NCBI GenBank assembly: GCA_014843695.1
Contig: CM026401.1
Span: 48,434,405 to 48,498,404 of the forward strand
Reading direction: 5' to 3'
Length of the DNA stretch: 64,000 nucleotides
DNA from: Archivesica marissinica
Taxonomy: Eukaryota; Mollusca; Bivalvia; Venerida; Vesicomyidae
The notes beneath the pieces are model-generated. The model worked only from the letters and a program-made list of their open reading frames with translations, was not told where the DNA came from and made no database searches. Numbering within the stretch: position 1 is the stretch's first letter; every line of letters begins with the position of its first letter. This document shows, in pieces, positions 41,100 through 53,165 of this stretch. A program made the position numbers and the translations under genes.

Positions 41100-41600
41100 C
41101 TTCATTTTTGGGGTTTAAAGTTTAGGTCAGGTGGCGACTCTGAAGCCATTCTTGATGGAGGAAGACCATGGGTGTCCCTCCGAGCAGTATTTCAGGCACC
41201 AGAGTAGAACCACCGACCTACGGCAAGCCAGGCCCACAGTGGGATTCGAACATATAGTGGGGAGGGGCACGTGATTGGAAGTCAAAGACCGTAACCACTC
41301 GGCCCCAGAAATATATATATATTTCTTTATTTATAGAGAGTGAGCTAATTAGGGCCATCTGGGTTAGGCTTAGGTAATATGGCAACTCTCCAGCTATTAT
41401 TGGTGGAGGAACACTCTGGGTGCCCACCCAAGCAGTATTTCACGCATGTATGGCCACCCAGGTCAAACCACAGACCTTCCACAAGCATGCTGGATACCTT
41501 CCTCGCATGAAAGATGCTACTCTTAGTAGAATTCGAACCTACAGCGCTGAAGGGGAATGTGATCAAAAGTTAACGACCATAACCACTCGACCGAGAATAC
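41100..41600 (-). mobile_element. Two SINE-5 copies in tandem
   Basis: Copies at about 41105-41312 and 41335-41600, each with a body of GGGTTTAAAGTTTAGGTC or similar, CCATTCTTGATGGAGGAAGA and a right-hand tRNA-like head on the - strand (B box GGTTCGAATCC or degenerate; A-box word GGCCGAGTGGTTACGGTC). The spacing between A and B boxes suggests a class II (Ser/Leu-like) tRNA origin. Confidence 0.7.
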
Positions 41601-41874
41601 TAGATATGGAAGCAAACTTTCACATCTGGAATAACGTGGTAAACCCAAGTCTTCAAACCTAAGCAATCGGTTCTTGCGCTCACGCAACGGTAAGGTGGTA
41701 GGCCCAGTTGTGTTAAGAATAAGACGGCGCTGTAAAATTGAGAAAATAAGAATCTCGGACCATGCATATGCAGACTCACTACTCGAAAAATGAAAAGAAA
41801 CAAGTTCTTGTATTACAATATATAAGGAGTACCCCTCAGTGAATCCCTCTGCTTAGCTGAACTGTACCAGTCAC
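41601..41874. other. Unique sequence
   Basis: No gene or repeat recognised before the 18-bp array. Confidence 0.5.
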
Positions 41875-44466
41875 ACAGTGTACCATAGTCACACAGTGTA
41901 CCACAGTCACACAGTGTACCACAGTCACACAGTGTACCACAGTCACACAGTGTACCACAGTCACACAGTGTACCACAGTCACACAGTGTACCATAGTCAC
42001 ACAGTGTACAACAGTCACACAGTGTACCATAGTCACACACTGTACCACAGTCACACAGTGTACCATAGTCACACAGTGTACCATAGTCACACAGTGTACC
42101 ATAGTCACAGTGTACAAGTCACACAGTGTACCATAGTCACACAGTGTACCACAGTCACACAGTGTACCATAGTCACACAGTGTACCATAGTCACACAGTG
42201 TACCATAGTCACACAGTGTACCATAGTCACACAGTGTACCAGTCACACAGTGTACCATAGTCACACAGTGTACCATAGTCACACAGTGTACCAGTCATAC
42301 AGTGTACCATAGTCACACAGTGTACCACAGCCACACAGTGTACCATAGCCACACCGTGTACCATAGTCACAGTGTACCATAGCCACAGTGTACCATAGTC
42401 ACACAGTGTACCATAGTCACAGTGTACCATAGTCATACAGTGTACCATAGCCACAGTGTACCATAGTCACACAGTGTACCATAGTCACACAGTGTACCAG
42501 TCACACAGTGTACCATAGCCACACAGTGTACCATAGCCACACCGTGTACCAGTCAGGCAAGCGTATGTACCAGTCACGCACGAGTATGTACTAGTCCTAA
42601 CATTTCCTGTTGTAGTTGTCGTGACTATGCATGTACCTAGTTGTCGTGACTATGCATGTACCTAGTTGTCGTGACTATGCATGTACCTAACAGAGTTATA
42701 CGAGTACACGTGTGTGAAATATCAACCTGTACCATAGTCACACACTGTACCACAGTCACACAGTGTACCACAGTCACACACTGTACCATAGTCACACAGT
42801 GTACCACAGTCACACACTGTACCACAGTCACACACTGTACCACAGTCACACAGTGTACCACAGTCACACACTGTACCACAGTCACACAGTGTACCACAGT
42901 CACACAGTGTACCATAGTCACAGTGTACCATAGTCACACAGTGTACCACAGTCACACACTGTACCACAGTCACACAGTGTACCACAGTCACACAGTGTAC
43001 CACAGTCACACAGTGTACCACAGTCACACAGTGTACCACAGTCACACAGTGTACCACAGTCACACACTGTACCATAGTCACAGTGTACCATAGTCACAGT
43101 GTACCATAGTCACACAGTGTACCATAGTCACACAGTGTACCACAGTCACACACTGTACCACAGTCACACAGTGTATCATAGCCACACAGTGTACCACAGT
43201 CACACAGTGTACCATAGTCACAGTGTACCACAGTCACACAGTGTACCATAGTCACAGTGTACCATAGTCACACACTGTACCACAGTCACACACTGTACCA
43301 CAGTCACACAGTGTACCATAGTCACACAGTGTACCACAGTCACACACTGTACCACAGTCACACACTGTACCATAGTCATACAGTGTACCACAGTCACACA
43401 CTGTACCATAGTCATACAGTGTACCACAGTCACACACTGTACCATAGTCACACACTGTACCACAGTCACACAGTGTACCATAGCCACACAGTGTACCATA
43501 GTCACACACTGTACCATAGTCACACACTGTACCACATTCACACAGTGTACCATAGCCACACACTACCACAGTCACACAGTCACAGTGTACCATAGTCACA
43601 CAGTTTACCATAGTCACACAGTGTACCATAGTCACACACTGTACCACAGCCACACAGTGTACCATAGTCATACAGTGTACCACAGTCACACAGTCATAGT
43701 GTACCATAGTCACAGTGTACCACAGTCACACAGTGTACCACAGTCATACACTGTACCATAGTCACACACTGTACCACAGTCACACAGTGTACCACAGTCA
43801 CACACTGTACCATAGTCATACAGTGTACCACAGTCACACAGTGTACCACAGTCACACAGTGTACCATAGTCATACAGTGTACCAGTCACACACTGTACTA
43901 CAGTCACACAGTGTACCACAGTCACACAGTGTACCATAGTCACAGTGTACCATAGTCACAGTGTACCATAGTCACACACTGTACCACAGTCACACACTGT
44001 ACCATAGTCACACACTGTACCACAGTCACACATTGTACCATAGTCACAGTGTACCATAGCCACACAGTGTACCATAGCCACACAGTGTACCATAGTCACA
44101 CTGTACCATAGTCACAGTGTACCATAGCCACACAGTGTACCATAGCCACACAGTGTACCATATTCACAGTGTACCATAGCCACACAGTGTACCATAGCCA
44201 CACAGTGTACCATAGTCACACAGTGTACCACAGCCACACAGTGTACCATAGTCACAGTGTACCATAGCCACACAGTGTACCATAGTCACAGTGTACCATA
44301 GTCACACAGTGTACCATAGTCCCACTGTACCATAGTCACACAGTGTACCACAGTCACAGTGTACCATAGTCACACAGTGTACCATAGTCCCACTGTACCA
44401 TAGTCACACAGTGTACCATAGTCCCACTGTACCATAGCCACACAGTGTACCATAGTCACACAGTCA
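41875..44466. repeat. 18-bp minisatellite, about 2.6 kb
   Basis: Units of 18 bases, CACACAGTGTACCATAGT and the variant with CACAGT, with occasional 12-16-base units lacking CACA. GTGTAC/GTACAC gives each unit a partial palindrome. Period 18 creates long open frames on both strands (Tyr-His-Ser-His-Thr-Val and Cys-Asp-Tyr-Gly-Thr-Leu repeats) with no other sign of coding. Near 42540-42720 the array is broken by a different repeat: three 25-base units containing GTTGTCGTGACTATGCATG. Confidence 0.96.
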
Positions 44467-45185
44467 GTTGCTGGCTGCAACAGTCTTTGCTAAATCAAGG
44501 TGAAAGGTTAAATGTGGGCGATTGCACGCGATACATCATCTCACTGAGGTTACACACCGTCATATAATATAAACCATTATAATATTGATCCTTAACCTTT
44601 TACGTGTGACCTTGACCTGGAAAATAGGGACCTGGGAAGTTGTATACAACATTTGTATGAAATATCAACAGATTTCCTTCATGGGTAGCCAACGTATTGC
44701 AATGACTAGGTTTGGGTAATACAAAATAAAATAATAATGGAATTTTAAGTTCATTGTAATCATTTCCAAGAAACCCTGGCAAAGTTTCAGGAAGACTGGG
44801 GGCGGTATCTGCGAATCGTGAACCTCAATGATGTGACATACACATGCCTAGTATCAACTCAATCCACTCGGGGGGTGGGGGGTGGCGTGGTTGTTGTAGT
44901 CATTGCCAAGATGGATAGAACGTTGGACACTGAAAGACTAATATTATGCAGCCCGGTTCTTCCAAACTTGTGACATAAAACAAATATTTGAACATAGTTC
45001 TGGGAAGGATATGACTCGGTATTAAATACCTTTTATTGACACTCAATCCTCCTGAGTCTTCATGCTTGCTCGTAGTGGAAAAATGAATCACACATTTTAT
45101 CAAGTACAAACTTTCTCAGTACACCATTTTTTAGCATTTTCGTGTAGCAAAATTATATATCCTCACAGCTGTATGTGAAGCAAGT
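44467..45185. other. Unique intron sequence
   Basis: No exon or dispersed repeat recognised. Confidence 0.5.
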
Positions 45186-45189
45186 ACCA

Positions 45190-45985
45190 GATCCACCCTG
45201 GTAGATATGCGCGTGCTTTCATCCACCCTGGTAGATATGCGCGTGCTTCATCCACCCTGGTAGATATGCGCAGGTTTTCATCCACCCTGGTAGATATGCG
45301 CATGCTTTCATCCACCATGGTAGATATGCGCGTGCTTTCATTCACCCTGGTAGATATGCACGTGCTTTCATCCACCCTGGTAGATAGACGCATGCTTAAT
45401 CCACCCTGATAAATATGCGCATGCTTTCATCCACCATGGTAGATAAGCGCGTGCTTAATCCACCCTGGTAGATATGCGCGTGCTTCATCCACCCTGGTAG
45501 ATATGCGCGTGCTTAATCCACCGTGGTAGATATGCGCGTGCTTCATCCACCCTGGTAGATATGCGCGTGCTTTCATCCACCCTGGTAGATATGCGCGTAC
45601 GTTCATCGGGAATTTCATCCACACTGGTAGATAGATATACACATGCTTTCATCCACCCTGGTAGATATGCACATGCTTTCATTCACCCTGGTAGATAAGC
45701 GCGTGCTTAATCCACCATGGTATATATGCGCGCGCTTCATCCACCCTGGTAGATATGCACGTGCTTTCATCCACCCTGGTAGATATGCACCCACCCTGGT
45801 AGATATGCGCGTGCTTCATCCACCCTGGTAGATATGCGCGTGCTTCATCCACCCTGGTAGATATGCGCGTGCTTCATCCACCCTGGTAGATATGCGCGTG
45901 CTTCATCCACCCTGGTAGATATGCGCGTGCTTCATCCACCCTGGTAGATATGCACGTGCTTCATCCACCCTGGTAGATATGCATT
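45190..45985. repeat. About 30-bp minisatellite, about 27 copies
   Basis: Units CCACCCTGGTAGATATGCGC + GTGCTTCAT or GTGCTTTCAT (29/30 bases). Right-hand units are nearly identical and left-hand units more varied, suggesting recent growth at the right end. Confidence 0.95.
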
Positions 45986-46039
45986 TTTACCACACCAAGA
46001 GTACATGTGAAATTGTTTCAAGTCGGTGCACTATTATTA

Positions 46040-46287
46040 TTATTATATTTCGGGTTTTACGCCTGCATCAGCACCATTTTTGGGCTATATCACCTAACAA
46101 CACCTTTCCTGGGCAGGCTCCAGCGTTTAACCAGTACTTGGGTGCACCAACCTCCGTAAGAAAATGCCAACTTTTTCCTATAAATGAGACACGGCCTGAG
46201 CGGGGATCATACCCGTGACCATCAGTGATGATAGGTTACAGTGGTATACAAGTCAGCGACCGTAACCACTCGACCACGGAGGCGGAT
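46040..46287 (-). mobile_element. SINE-2 copy
   Basis: Matches SINE-2 with a short internal deletion (the CGCCGGCGGGCAGTTTA segment is missing after GGGCTATATC). Confidence 0.88.
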
Positions 46288-46324
46288 GCAATGAAAAACC
46301 AAAGTTGGTGATATGAATACATAG

Positions 46325-46565
46325 AATGTGTTTGTTTTTGGGGTTTAAACTCGCACCAACAGCTAGGGCTATATGGCGACTCTCCAGCCATTACTGATGG
46401 TGGAAGACCCCTGGTAGCCCACCGAGCTGTATTTAATGCATGGGTACAACTACCAACCTTCAGCAAGCCCGCTGGATAACAAAGTGGGATTTGAATCTGC
46501 AGTGATGAGGGGCGAGTGATTTGAATTATAACGACCTTCAACACTCGGCCAGTGTCTATCTGAAT
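46325..46565 (-). mobile_element. SINE-5 copy
   Basis: GGGGTTTAAACTCGCACCAA, GGCGACTCTCCAGCCATTAC and CACTCGGCCAGTG match the SINE-5 family. The head is at the right on the - strand. Confidence 0.75.
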
Positions 46566-46591
46566 ACATAGAGGCAATGCAATTACAGCAT

Positions 46592-46835
46592 TTAACCCTT
46601 TCAACACTACAGACCTCTTAATAGGCATACAAAAAGTGTAGATGCAGATGAGCTGGTTCGTGACGAGCCATCTCATCCATGATCTGCACTTTTTGACAGT
46701 AATATTACTATTTTTTAGACAAAATTACACATTTTGATAAATGAACGGGTTCAAATGTAATTTTCTTATTAATTTATTAGTCTAAAAATATCATCGACCA
46801 GTCCATGTCAGTTACTTGGGTGTTGAATGGGTTAA
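46592..46835 (-). mobile_element. MITE-P copy 4 (TTAA-flanked)
   Basis: TTAA at 46592-46595 and 46832-46835, with ends CCCTTTCAACACT and GTGTTGAATGGG. Same orientation as the copy at 8832 and opposite to the other three. Confidence 0.9.
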
Positions 46836-47405
46836 CTTCATTACCCTAGCACAAACCCAACAATTTCTCACATACACTGGGTTCATTTGCAATGTTCAAA
46901 CTCGCTCATAGAGAAGCTTCCAGAAATAAGAATATCTACATGGACAATTTAAAACCAACCCACGCCCATTAATTTCAACACATCAAAAATGTACACTCCA
47001 CCTTGTTCACAGTTACAAGTTATCCAACCCAGAGGAGAGCATATCGCAGAACATGTTAATACACACAACATTTCTAAATCTACCACAAAGTGGAATATAT
47101 AAACAAAAGCATGTATCCAGAATATTTAACTCGGAGTTGACACTATTATCAAAATTCAAGTATCTGGAATACATAGAACACTATCCAGTGAGGTAGTGAA
47201 TAATTCCTGGTCTACAAGGACGGATCTTGTCTAGCAGTAAGCACTCACATTCTTGACACAAATATTTTTGGATGTAATATTACAATATTACACAAATTAT
47301 GACACAATAATACATTCCTTGGAACGTTTTTGTTCCATGTATAAATAAAACACAGTAACCCCAGTTGCAGTCAACCTCAATAATAAACTTGTGTTCTCTC
47401 ACAGA
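46836..47405. other. Unique intron sequence
   Basis: No exon or repeat recognised. Confidence 0.5.
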
Positions 47406-47409
47406 ATTC

Positions 47410-47654
47410 TTAACCCTTAAAATGCTGAGTAAATTTGAAGAAGTGTGCAAACAACATAGATCCTGATCAGCAGTGGCGCAACGCCGCGTCTCATCAGGAT
47501 CTACGTTATTTGCTATTCAGCCAAGTGTTTTTGGATCCACTATCCAAACAGCAAACAGCCTGATCAGATGGGACATTCTGTGCCATCTGATCTGGCTCTA
47601 TGTTGTTTGCAAAAACGAATATACCGTACTCGTTTCCAGCACAGCAAGGGTTAA
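47410..47654. mobile_element. MITE-Q copy (TTAA-flanked)
   Basis: TTAA at 47410-47413 and 47651-47654, ends CCCTTAAAATGCTG and CCAGCACAGCAAGGG, with the internal hairpins ACATAGATCCTGATCAGCA / CATCAGGATCTACGTT. The terminal sequence differs from the 38950 copy, so the family has subtypes. Confidence 0.75.
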
Positions 47655-47944
47655 TAAGACTAGTCCGAAATGAAATCATCGATTGAAATGAGATTATAGA
47701 ACTGCCGCTATATGGTGTACAGACAAACACCGGTTGTACCACCCTATACTGCCATTTATATTCTCAGTTTCCGATCGCAGTTTCTTATTCGATTAGTCCA
47801 CAACTGTCATTTGGACATTGTATAACAGTAATTTGGATATAGTGTGTAACAGTAGTTTGGATATAGTGTGTAACAGTCGTTTTCTATCACTAACATTCAC
47901 TCAACTTTCTTGCGACAGTGAACATTTCAGCTCATGCCCCCCCC

Positions 47945-48190
47945 CCCAGGTTATAAAACTTTCCTTAGATCTCAAACTCGAGTAATTTGATTGGTATAGA
48001 TTCTGTAATTTAAACTTGGCTGAACCAATCGGAAAGGTTGAGACCGAGTTTGAGATTGGAGAACAATTTTAAAACCTTGTAACAGAAAATTCTCAAAATA
48101 TGTCATTGAATTCCATTAGAATTGTGTCATTACGAGGGGTTAGGGTCATTACGACACAATAAATTCTAATTAAATTCACTGCCAGTGCGC
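47945..48190. repeat. Foldback family F copy 3 next to an element X fragment
   Basis: GGTTATAAAACTTTCCTTAG and CAATTTTAAAACCTTG are inverted ends; CTCAAACTCGAG and CCGAGTTTGAGA pair inside. From 48085 element X words follow (AAAATATGTCATTG, AGAATTGTGTCATTACGA, ACGACACAATAAATTCTAAT). Confidence 0.6.
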
Positions 48191-48302
48191 AAAGAGTAAA
48201 GCTTCTCCATATGCTGAAGGTATTGCTTTAGATTGCCTGTAAAACATCATTGTTTCTTGCAGTCCCGTTTACCACTTTCTGATGGCAAACTGCCAAAAAG
48301 AT

Positions 48303-48512
48303 AGTCTACATTTGCTTGGTCAAAGTCAGTTATGTCGAATTATACGGTTATCTCGAAGTCAGATCAAAGTCCCGTTTCAGACACTATCATTGTACATATA
48401 ACTGGCGCCGTTTATATCGAATTTCGTTAAGCCAAACTTTGGTTATGTCGAAGTATTTTGTTCTGTCCGGCGGAATTCGACATAACGGATGTAGACTGTA
48501 TCTTTATAAACC
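48303..48512. mobile_element. MITE-S copy 2
   Basis: Contains GTTATGTCGAATTATACGG near one end and ACATAACGGATGTAGACTGTA at the other; the interior matches 23795-23985 in reverse orientation. Confidence 0.6.
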
Positions 48513-48596
48513 AAAGTGTCATTATGAAAACGGTCCCAGTTCACGAAGAGACAATTATTAATCAATATTTCGATAAGCGGCGTCAATACTGGAATC

Positions 48597-48837
48597 TTAA
48601 CCCATTCAACACCAAGTAACTCACATGGACTGGTCCATGATATTCATAAACCAATAAATGAATCAGAAAATCACATTTGGACAAGTTCATTTATCAAAAT
48701 GGGTAATTATGTCTAAAAATAGTCATATCACTGGCAAAAAGTGCAGATCCTGATGAGACGGCTCGTCACGAGCCGGCTCATCTGGATCTACACTTTTTGT
48801 AAGCCTATTTAGAGGTCTGTGGTGTTGAAATGGTTAA
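48597..48837 (+). mobile_element. MITE-P copy 5 (TTAA-flanked)
   Basis: TTAA at 48597-48600 and 48834-48837, ends CCCATTCAACACC and GGTGTTGAAATGG, with the hairpin GACGGCTCGTCACGAGCCGG intact. Very close to copy 3. Confidence 0.9.
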
Positions 48838-49055
48838 GGCTGTATTGATAGATGCATTGGGTCGCCATTGCGTTTGTTTCATTGCCGAGTGGAAAGCTTC
48901 ACTGTCGCAACGCAAGTAAATAAATGTCGTAGTAGGAAACACTAGAACACACACTCATTTCCTGCATACATCTCAAGCAGATCAGATCCAAACTTGGTAT
49001 ACATTGTCAACAAGCAATCACCTCATTTAGAAATTGAACATTTCCAATATACTGT

Positions 49056-49770
49056 AGCTACTTGCCAATAGGTCGCCCTTTTATTCCCAAGTACCAGATA
49101 TTGATAATATACCCCAACTACTTGTCAAGAGGTCGACCTTTTATTAACCAAGTACCAGATATTGATAATATACCGTAATTACTTGCCAATAGATCGCCCT
49201 TTTATTCCCAAATATTGATAATATACCGTAGCTACTTGCAAAGAGGTCGCCCTTTTATTAACCAAGTACCAGATATTGATAATATACCGTAATTACTTGC
49301 CAATAGGTCGCCCATTTATCACCAAGTACCAGATATTGATAATATACCGTAACTACTTGCCAATAGTTCGCCCTTTTATTCCCAAGTACCAGGCATTGAT
49401 TATATACCATAGCTACTTGCCAATAGGTCGCCCTTTTATTCCCAAGTACCAGATATTGATAATATACCTTAGCTACTTGCCAAGAGGTCACCCTTTTATT
49501 AACCAAGTACCAGATATTGATAATATACCTTAGCTACTTGCCAAGAGGTCACCCTTTTATTAACCAAGTACCAGATATTGATAATATACCGTAGCTACTT
49601 GCCAATAGGTCGCCCTTTTATTACCAAGTACCAGGCATTGATAATATACCGTAATTAGTTGCCAATAGGTCGCCCTTTTATTACAAGTACCAGGCATTGA
49701 TATTAGACTACTTGCAAATAGGTCGCCATTTTATTACTCATACAAGGCATTGATAATATACCCTCGACTT
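49056..49770. repeat. About 60-bp minisatellite, about 12 copies
   Basis: Units with GATAATATACCGTAGCTACT, TGCCAATAGGTCGCCCTTTT and ATTCCCAAGTACCAGATATT. Copies at both ends are shortened and diverged. Confidence 0.93.
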
Positions 49771-50435
49771 CTAGCTCAGACACAGGAAACTGTTAACCAT
49801 ATGATCAGCAGCTGCGGTTCACCAGAGACAAAAATCGCATTTACTTTTTATGGCCATGTATATATAAAATTATGATAAGACAAATTTCTTTATTTATAAG
49901 AGGGTGACCTAATTAGTTCTGAACTAACCTTCCTTATGGCCCTCTATTCCTTAGGGCCCTCAATATTTGGCATAAACTACAAGATGGTAAGGGAGACCAC
50001 AGTTCATTATAGAAAGAACATAACATGTACACGTTACCCAATTTTCGGCCTCATGGCCTTCGTCGGGATGCATAAACACAAAAACCGTTGCATCCTCGCA
50101 AAGGCGAGGCCGAAAATTAATAACAAGTACATTTATTTCTGTCTACAAGATGGTAAGTTCTTCACTACGAGGCGCTGGCTTGTGGCATAAGCATACCAAG
50201 AATCACATGATCTGTCAGACAGGTATCAGCTATTCAATCTTCGGGGACGTTAAGCTTAACAAAATTGCGGACATTTTGTAATGAATAGATAGATATTTCC
50301 AATATCTTCAGATAATACCAACAAACTACATAATGAAACCCGACTATTTTCATTTGTTCCAAGGTTTGGCGCACTAATTCAACATTTCAAATCTTCACAT
50401 TGTATTCGATAGTAGTAGCATCAGTTTCTTACTTA
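49771..50435. other. Intron sequence with an imperfect hairpin at 50045-50115
   Basis: ATTTTCGGCCTC and GAGGCCGAAAAT form the stem ends; GGGATGCA and TGCATCC pair inside. An 84-codon + strand open frame (49936-50190) crosses the hairpin, has no recognisable domain and is not accepted as a gene. Confidence 0.45.
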
Positions 50436-50439
50436 ACAA

Positions 50440-50665
50440 TTAATCCGCCAATCATAGACAAATCACATTTGTAAACAGCATAGAGACAGATCAGACGGCA
50501 CAGAACATGCCGTCTGATTAGACTGTGTGTATGTTATCTAGATACAACACTAGTCAAGACTAGTGAATTGCAAACAACATAGATCCTGATCAGACGTGGC
50601 ACTACGCCGCAGCTGATCTGGATCTATGTTGTTTGCATTTCTGTCCAAATTGTTTGGCAGGTTAA
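50440..50665. mobile_element. MITE-Q copy (TTAA-flanked)
   Basis: TTAATCCGCCAA and TTTGGCAGGTTAA are the inverted ends, with hairpins GTCTGATTAG and CATAGATCCTGATCAGACG / CAGCTGATCTGGATCTATG inside. Confidence 0.75.
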
Positions 50666-51460
50666 GAGTTAATATTTCACATAGATCACATAGCTTTCAC
50701 ACGCCGATTATAGATTTATTTAAAAAAAAAATTCTTATCAAGGTGAAACAACTGAAAGTCAGGCGACCTCTCACTGTTATGTTACCAGATTGCTATGTGA
50801 CCAAACTATGTCATCACATCACTAGCGGATTCAGGAGGCGGGGGGGTTGTGCACCCCTTAAGAATAAGTATTACTTGAAGATCCAGTAATTTAAAACAAG
50901 CCATATGCAAAGCTTTCCAAAACAAATATTGTATGGATGCTGAGCATGCAACTTAATTCATTTATCCAAGAATTTTACGAAGCGCGAAATGGACCGAAAC
51001 AATTTATAGATAAATTATTACGACCACTCAAAACATGAAATCCTGGGTCCGCCCCCCCCCCCAGTCACTTGACCAGATATATACCTTCATCTACTCGTGC
51101 AACAGTAATCTCACATGACTTTCAGTCTTTCAGTTAGAACACAAATCAGCGGATGAATTCTATGTGACGTAGACAAAATAATTATGTAAGCATCATTTGC
51201 TTCAGAGTAATGGAGTTTGTTTCTCAGAATATATCCGACACGCGTTGGTGCAATATTGCGCAATATACGTTCAGACAACAGAGCAAAGATATCCAAGAAC
51301 GATAGTGAAATATCAACAAGAATTGTCTCTGGAAGTATAGTGAATTACGTCATTTTATTCATGCCGTATTACTACTCAGCCTTTTTTTTTAAAAACGAAA
51401 ATGTATGGAATTGATCGATATTGTTACAAGGCCTTTAAGTAGACTTCAAATTGTCTGAAT
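50666..51460. other. Unique intron sequence
   Basis: No exon recognised. A C-rich/G-rich pair (GGCGGGGGGGTTG at about 50838, GTCCGCCCCCCCCC at about 51050) suggests another degraded foldback. Confidence 0.4.
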
Positions 51461-51464
51461 ATCC

Positions 51465-51672
51465 TTAACCCATTTCATTCGGGATACCGTTCAAACAGTA
51501 TTTGCAAAGAACATAGAGCCAGATCAACCACCACGGAATGTGCCATCTGATCAGGCTCTATGCTGTTTGCTATTCAGATGATCTTGCTAAGACACTTGGC
51601 TATGTAGCAAACAACATAGATCCTGATCAGCATGCAAAAGCCTTTAAATATATCCAGAATTAAATGGGTTAA
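51465..51672. mobile_element. MITE-Q copy (TTAA-flanked)
   Basis: TTAA at 51465-51468 and 51669-51672, with ends CCCATTTCATTCGGGATAC and ATATCCAGAATTAAATGGG. One of the internal hairpins is truncated (CCTGATCAGCATGCAAAAGC). Confidence 0.82.
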
Positions 51673-51689
51673 ACAATACTTTTGACTCT

Positions 51690-52120
51690 GCATACTGGGT
51701 AAAATGAAGAAGGCTATAAATAGTTCAAATAATTGTAGCAGACTACAATTCATTAATGTGTGGCTGTTTTTGTTTACTTGTATCAGTCTGGAAATACAGT
51801 CAAACCTATGTTAGTGGTTACCTCCATTCAGCAGCCAACCTGTATTAAGCAGCCAGTTTCCAGATTCCCAATCGGTTGTTTTATTATACATTTGACCTAT
51901 CTCTATTAAAACGCCACCTGTGCTAGGCAGCCACTTTCTCTGACTCCCTTGGCTGGCTGCTTAAGACAGGTTTGACTGTATGTCATGGAATTTCATTAGA
52001 ATTGTATCGTTGTCGATATTTGACACGTTATTTCCACCGCTAGAGTGCAAGGACCGCTAGAGTGCAAGGACCGCTAGAGTGCAAGGACCGCTAGCGTGCA
52101 AGGACCGCTAGCGTGCAAGG
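51690..52120 (+). mobile_element. Element X interrupted by MITE-T, with a 17-bp tandem at its end
   Basis: Element X left part (GCTATAAATAGTTCAAATAA, CAATTCATTAATGTGT) is interrupted at about 51795-51981 by a MITE-T copy (ACAGTCAAACCTATG to AAGACAGGTTTGACTGTA). It resumes with TGTCATGGAATTTCATTAGA and GACACGTTATTTCCACCGCT. The end ACCGCTAGAGTGCAAGG is then repeated five times (52036-52120). Confidence 0.75.
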
Positions 52121-52415
52121 AGTCAATACAACATTCGTCCAATATTCCTCACAATACAAGGTGTATATTTCACATTATTTTTGGTCCTCTAAGCTCTGTA
52201 GGTTCAAACATTTTCTCACTCGAATCTACAAATTTATGACATAAAGAATTAACAGTCTAAATCTGGTATGAAACGACACTTTTGAATTGCTACACAGTAT
52301 TTCATAGAATTTTCTGCAATTCCAATCAAGTAATATCTGCTTTCTGATGGAAATGGTGGACAACAGTTTTCATTAAAATGCAAATGGATATAAAAAGATT
52401 TATGTGTTTTAGCCA
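52121..52415. other. Unique intron sequence
   Basis: Nothing recognised. Confidence 0.5.
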
Positions 52416-52417
52416 TT

Positions 52418-52615
52418 AATTAATGTGCAAACAACATAGATTCAGATCACGTAACGACGCGTCTGATCAGGATCTATGTTTGTTTGCTATTCATAAAAGT
52501 GTTTTAGCTCCATTATCCGAATAGCATAGAGCCTGATCAGACGGAACGTTCTGTAGCATCTGATCGGGCTCTATGCTGTTTGCAAAGGCGACATTTAGTT
52601 GTGATTGGCAGGTTA
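52418..52615. mobile_element. MITE-Q copy (TTAA-flanked)
   Basis: Left TTAATTAATG, right GATTGGCAGGTTAA. Hairpins ACATAGATTCAGATCACG / CTGATCAGGATCTATG and CATAGAGCCTGATCAGACG / GCATCTGATCGGGCTCTATG. Confidence 0.75.
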
Positions 52616-52849
52616 AGAGGTGTTTCTTTAAATTGATCTCCCACAATAGATTAATTAATTATAGAACAAAGCCAATAAATACTCAAATTTCAAAAGGAAC
52701 CAACCACAACTTTCATGAAAATATTAGTCTCAATCAAATTTGAACAAAATCTGATAAAAAATCCATTCATCCAATCAAGTGAGCTAAGAACTATATTGCG
52801 CAATAATGCACCAATGCCATCTTGGAACATTAATTTTGTTTGTTTATGT

Positions 52850-53095
52850 TTTTGCTGGGTTTAGGGTTAAGTCGCACCAGCTACTATTGGTGGATGAAGA
52901 ACCCGGGTGCCCCTCCAAGCAGTATTGAAAACACGGACGGGAACCCGGGTAGAATCACCGACCGACCGCAAGCCAGCTGGATAGCTTCCTCACGCGAAAG
53001 AATTCGACATCCCCCCAGTGGGATTCGAACCTACATCAGTAAGGGGCAAGTGATTTGAAATTAACGACCGTAACCACTCGGCCACCCATCTTGGG
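52850..53095 (-). mobile_element. SINE-5 copy
   Basis: GCTGGGTTTAGGGTTAAGTC at the tail side and, on the - strand head, TGGCCGAGTGGTTACGGTCG with B box GGTTCGAATCCC. Confidence 0.8.
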
Positions 53096-53165
53096 AACAG
53101 GAGTATTTAGCCCTGCAATGTTCAATCCTTGTCCGCAGAATTAGTGCAGACTGATTAACAAAATA

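Noticed and set aside
41813..43943. Open frames of Tyr-His-Ser-His-Thr-Val and Cys-Asp-Tyr-Gly-Thr-Leu repeats on both strands
   Set aside because: Produced by the 18-bp array. Both strands are equally open, which is not expected of a gene.
46236..46676. 146-codon - strand frame
   Set aside because: It crosses SINE-2, SINE-5 and a MITE-P copy, so it is a composite of mobile elements.
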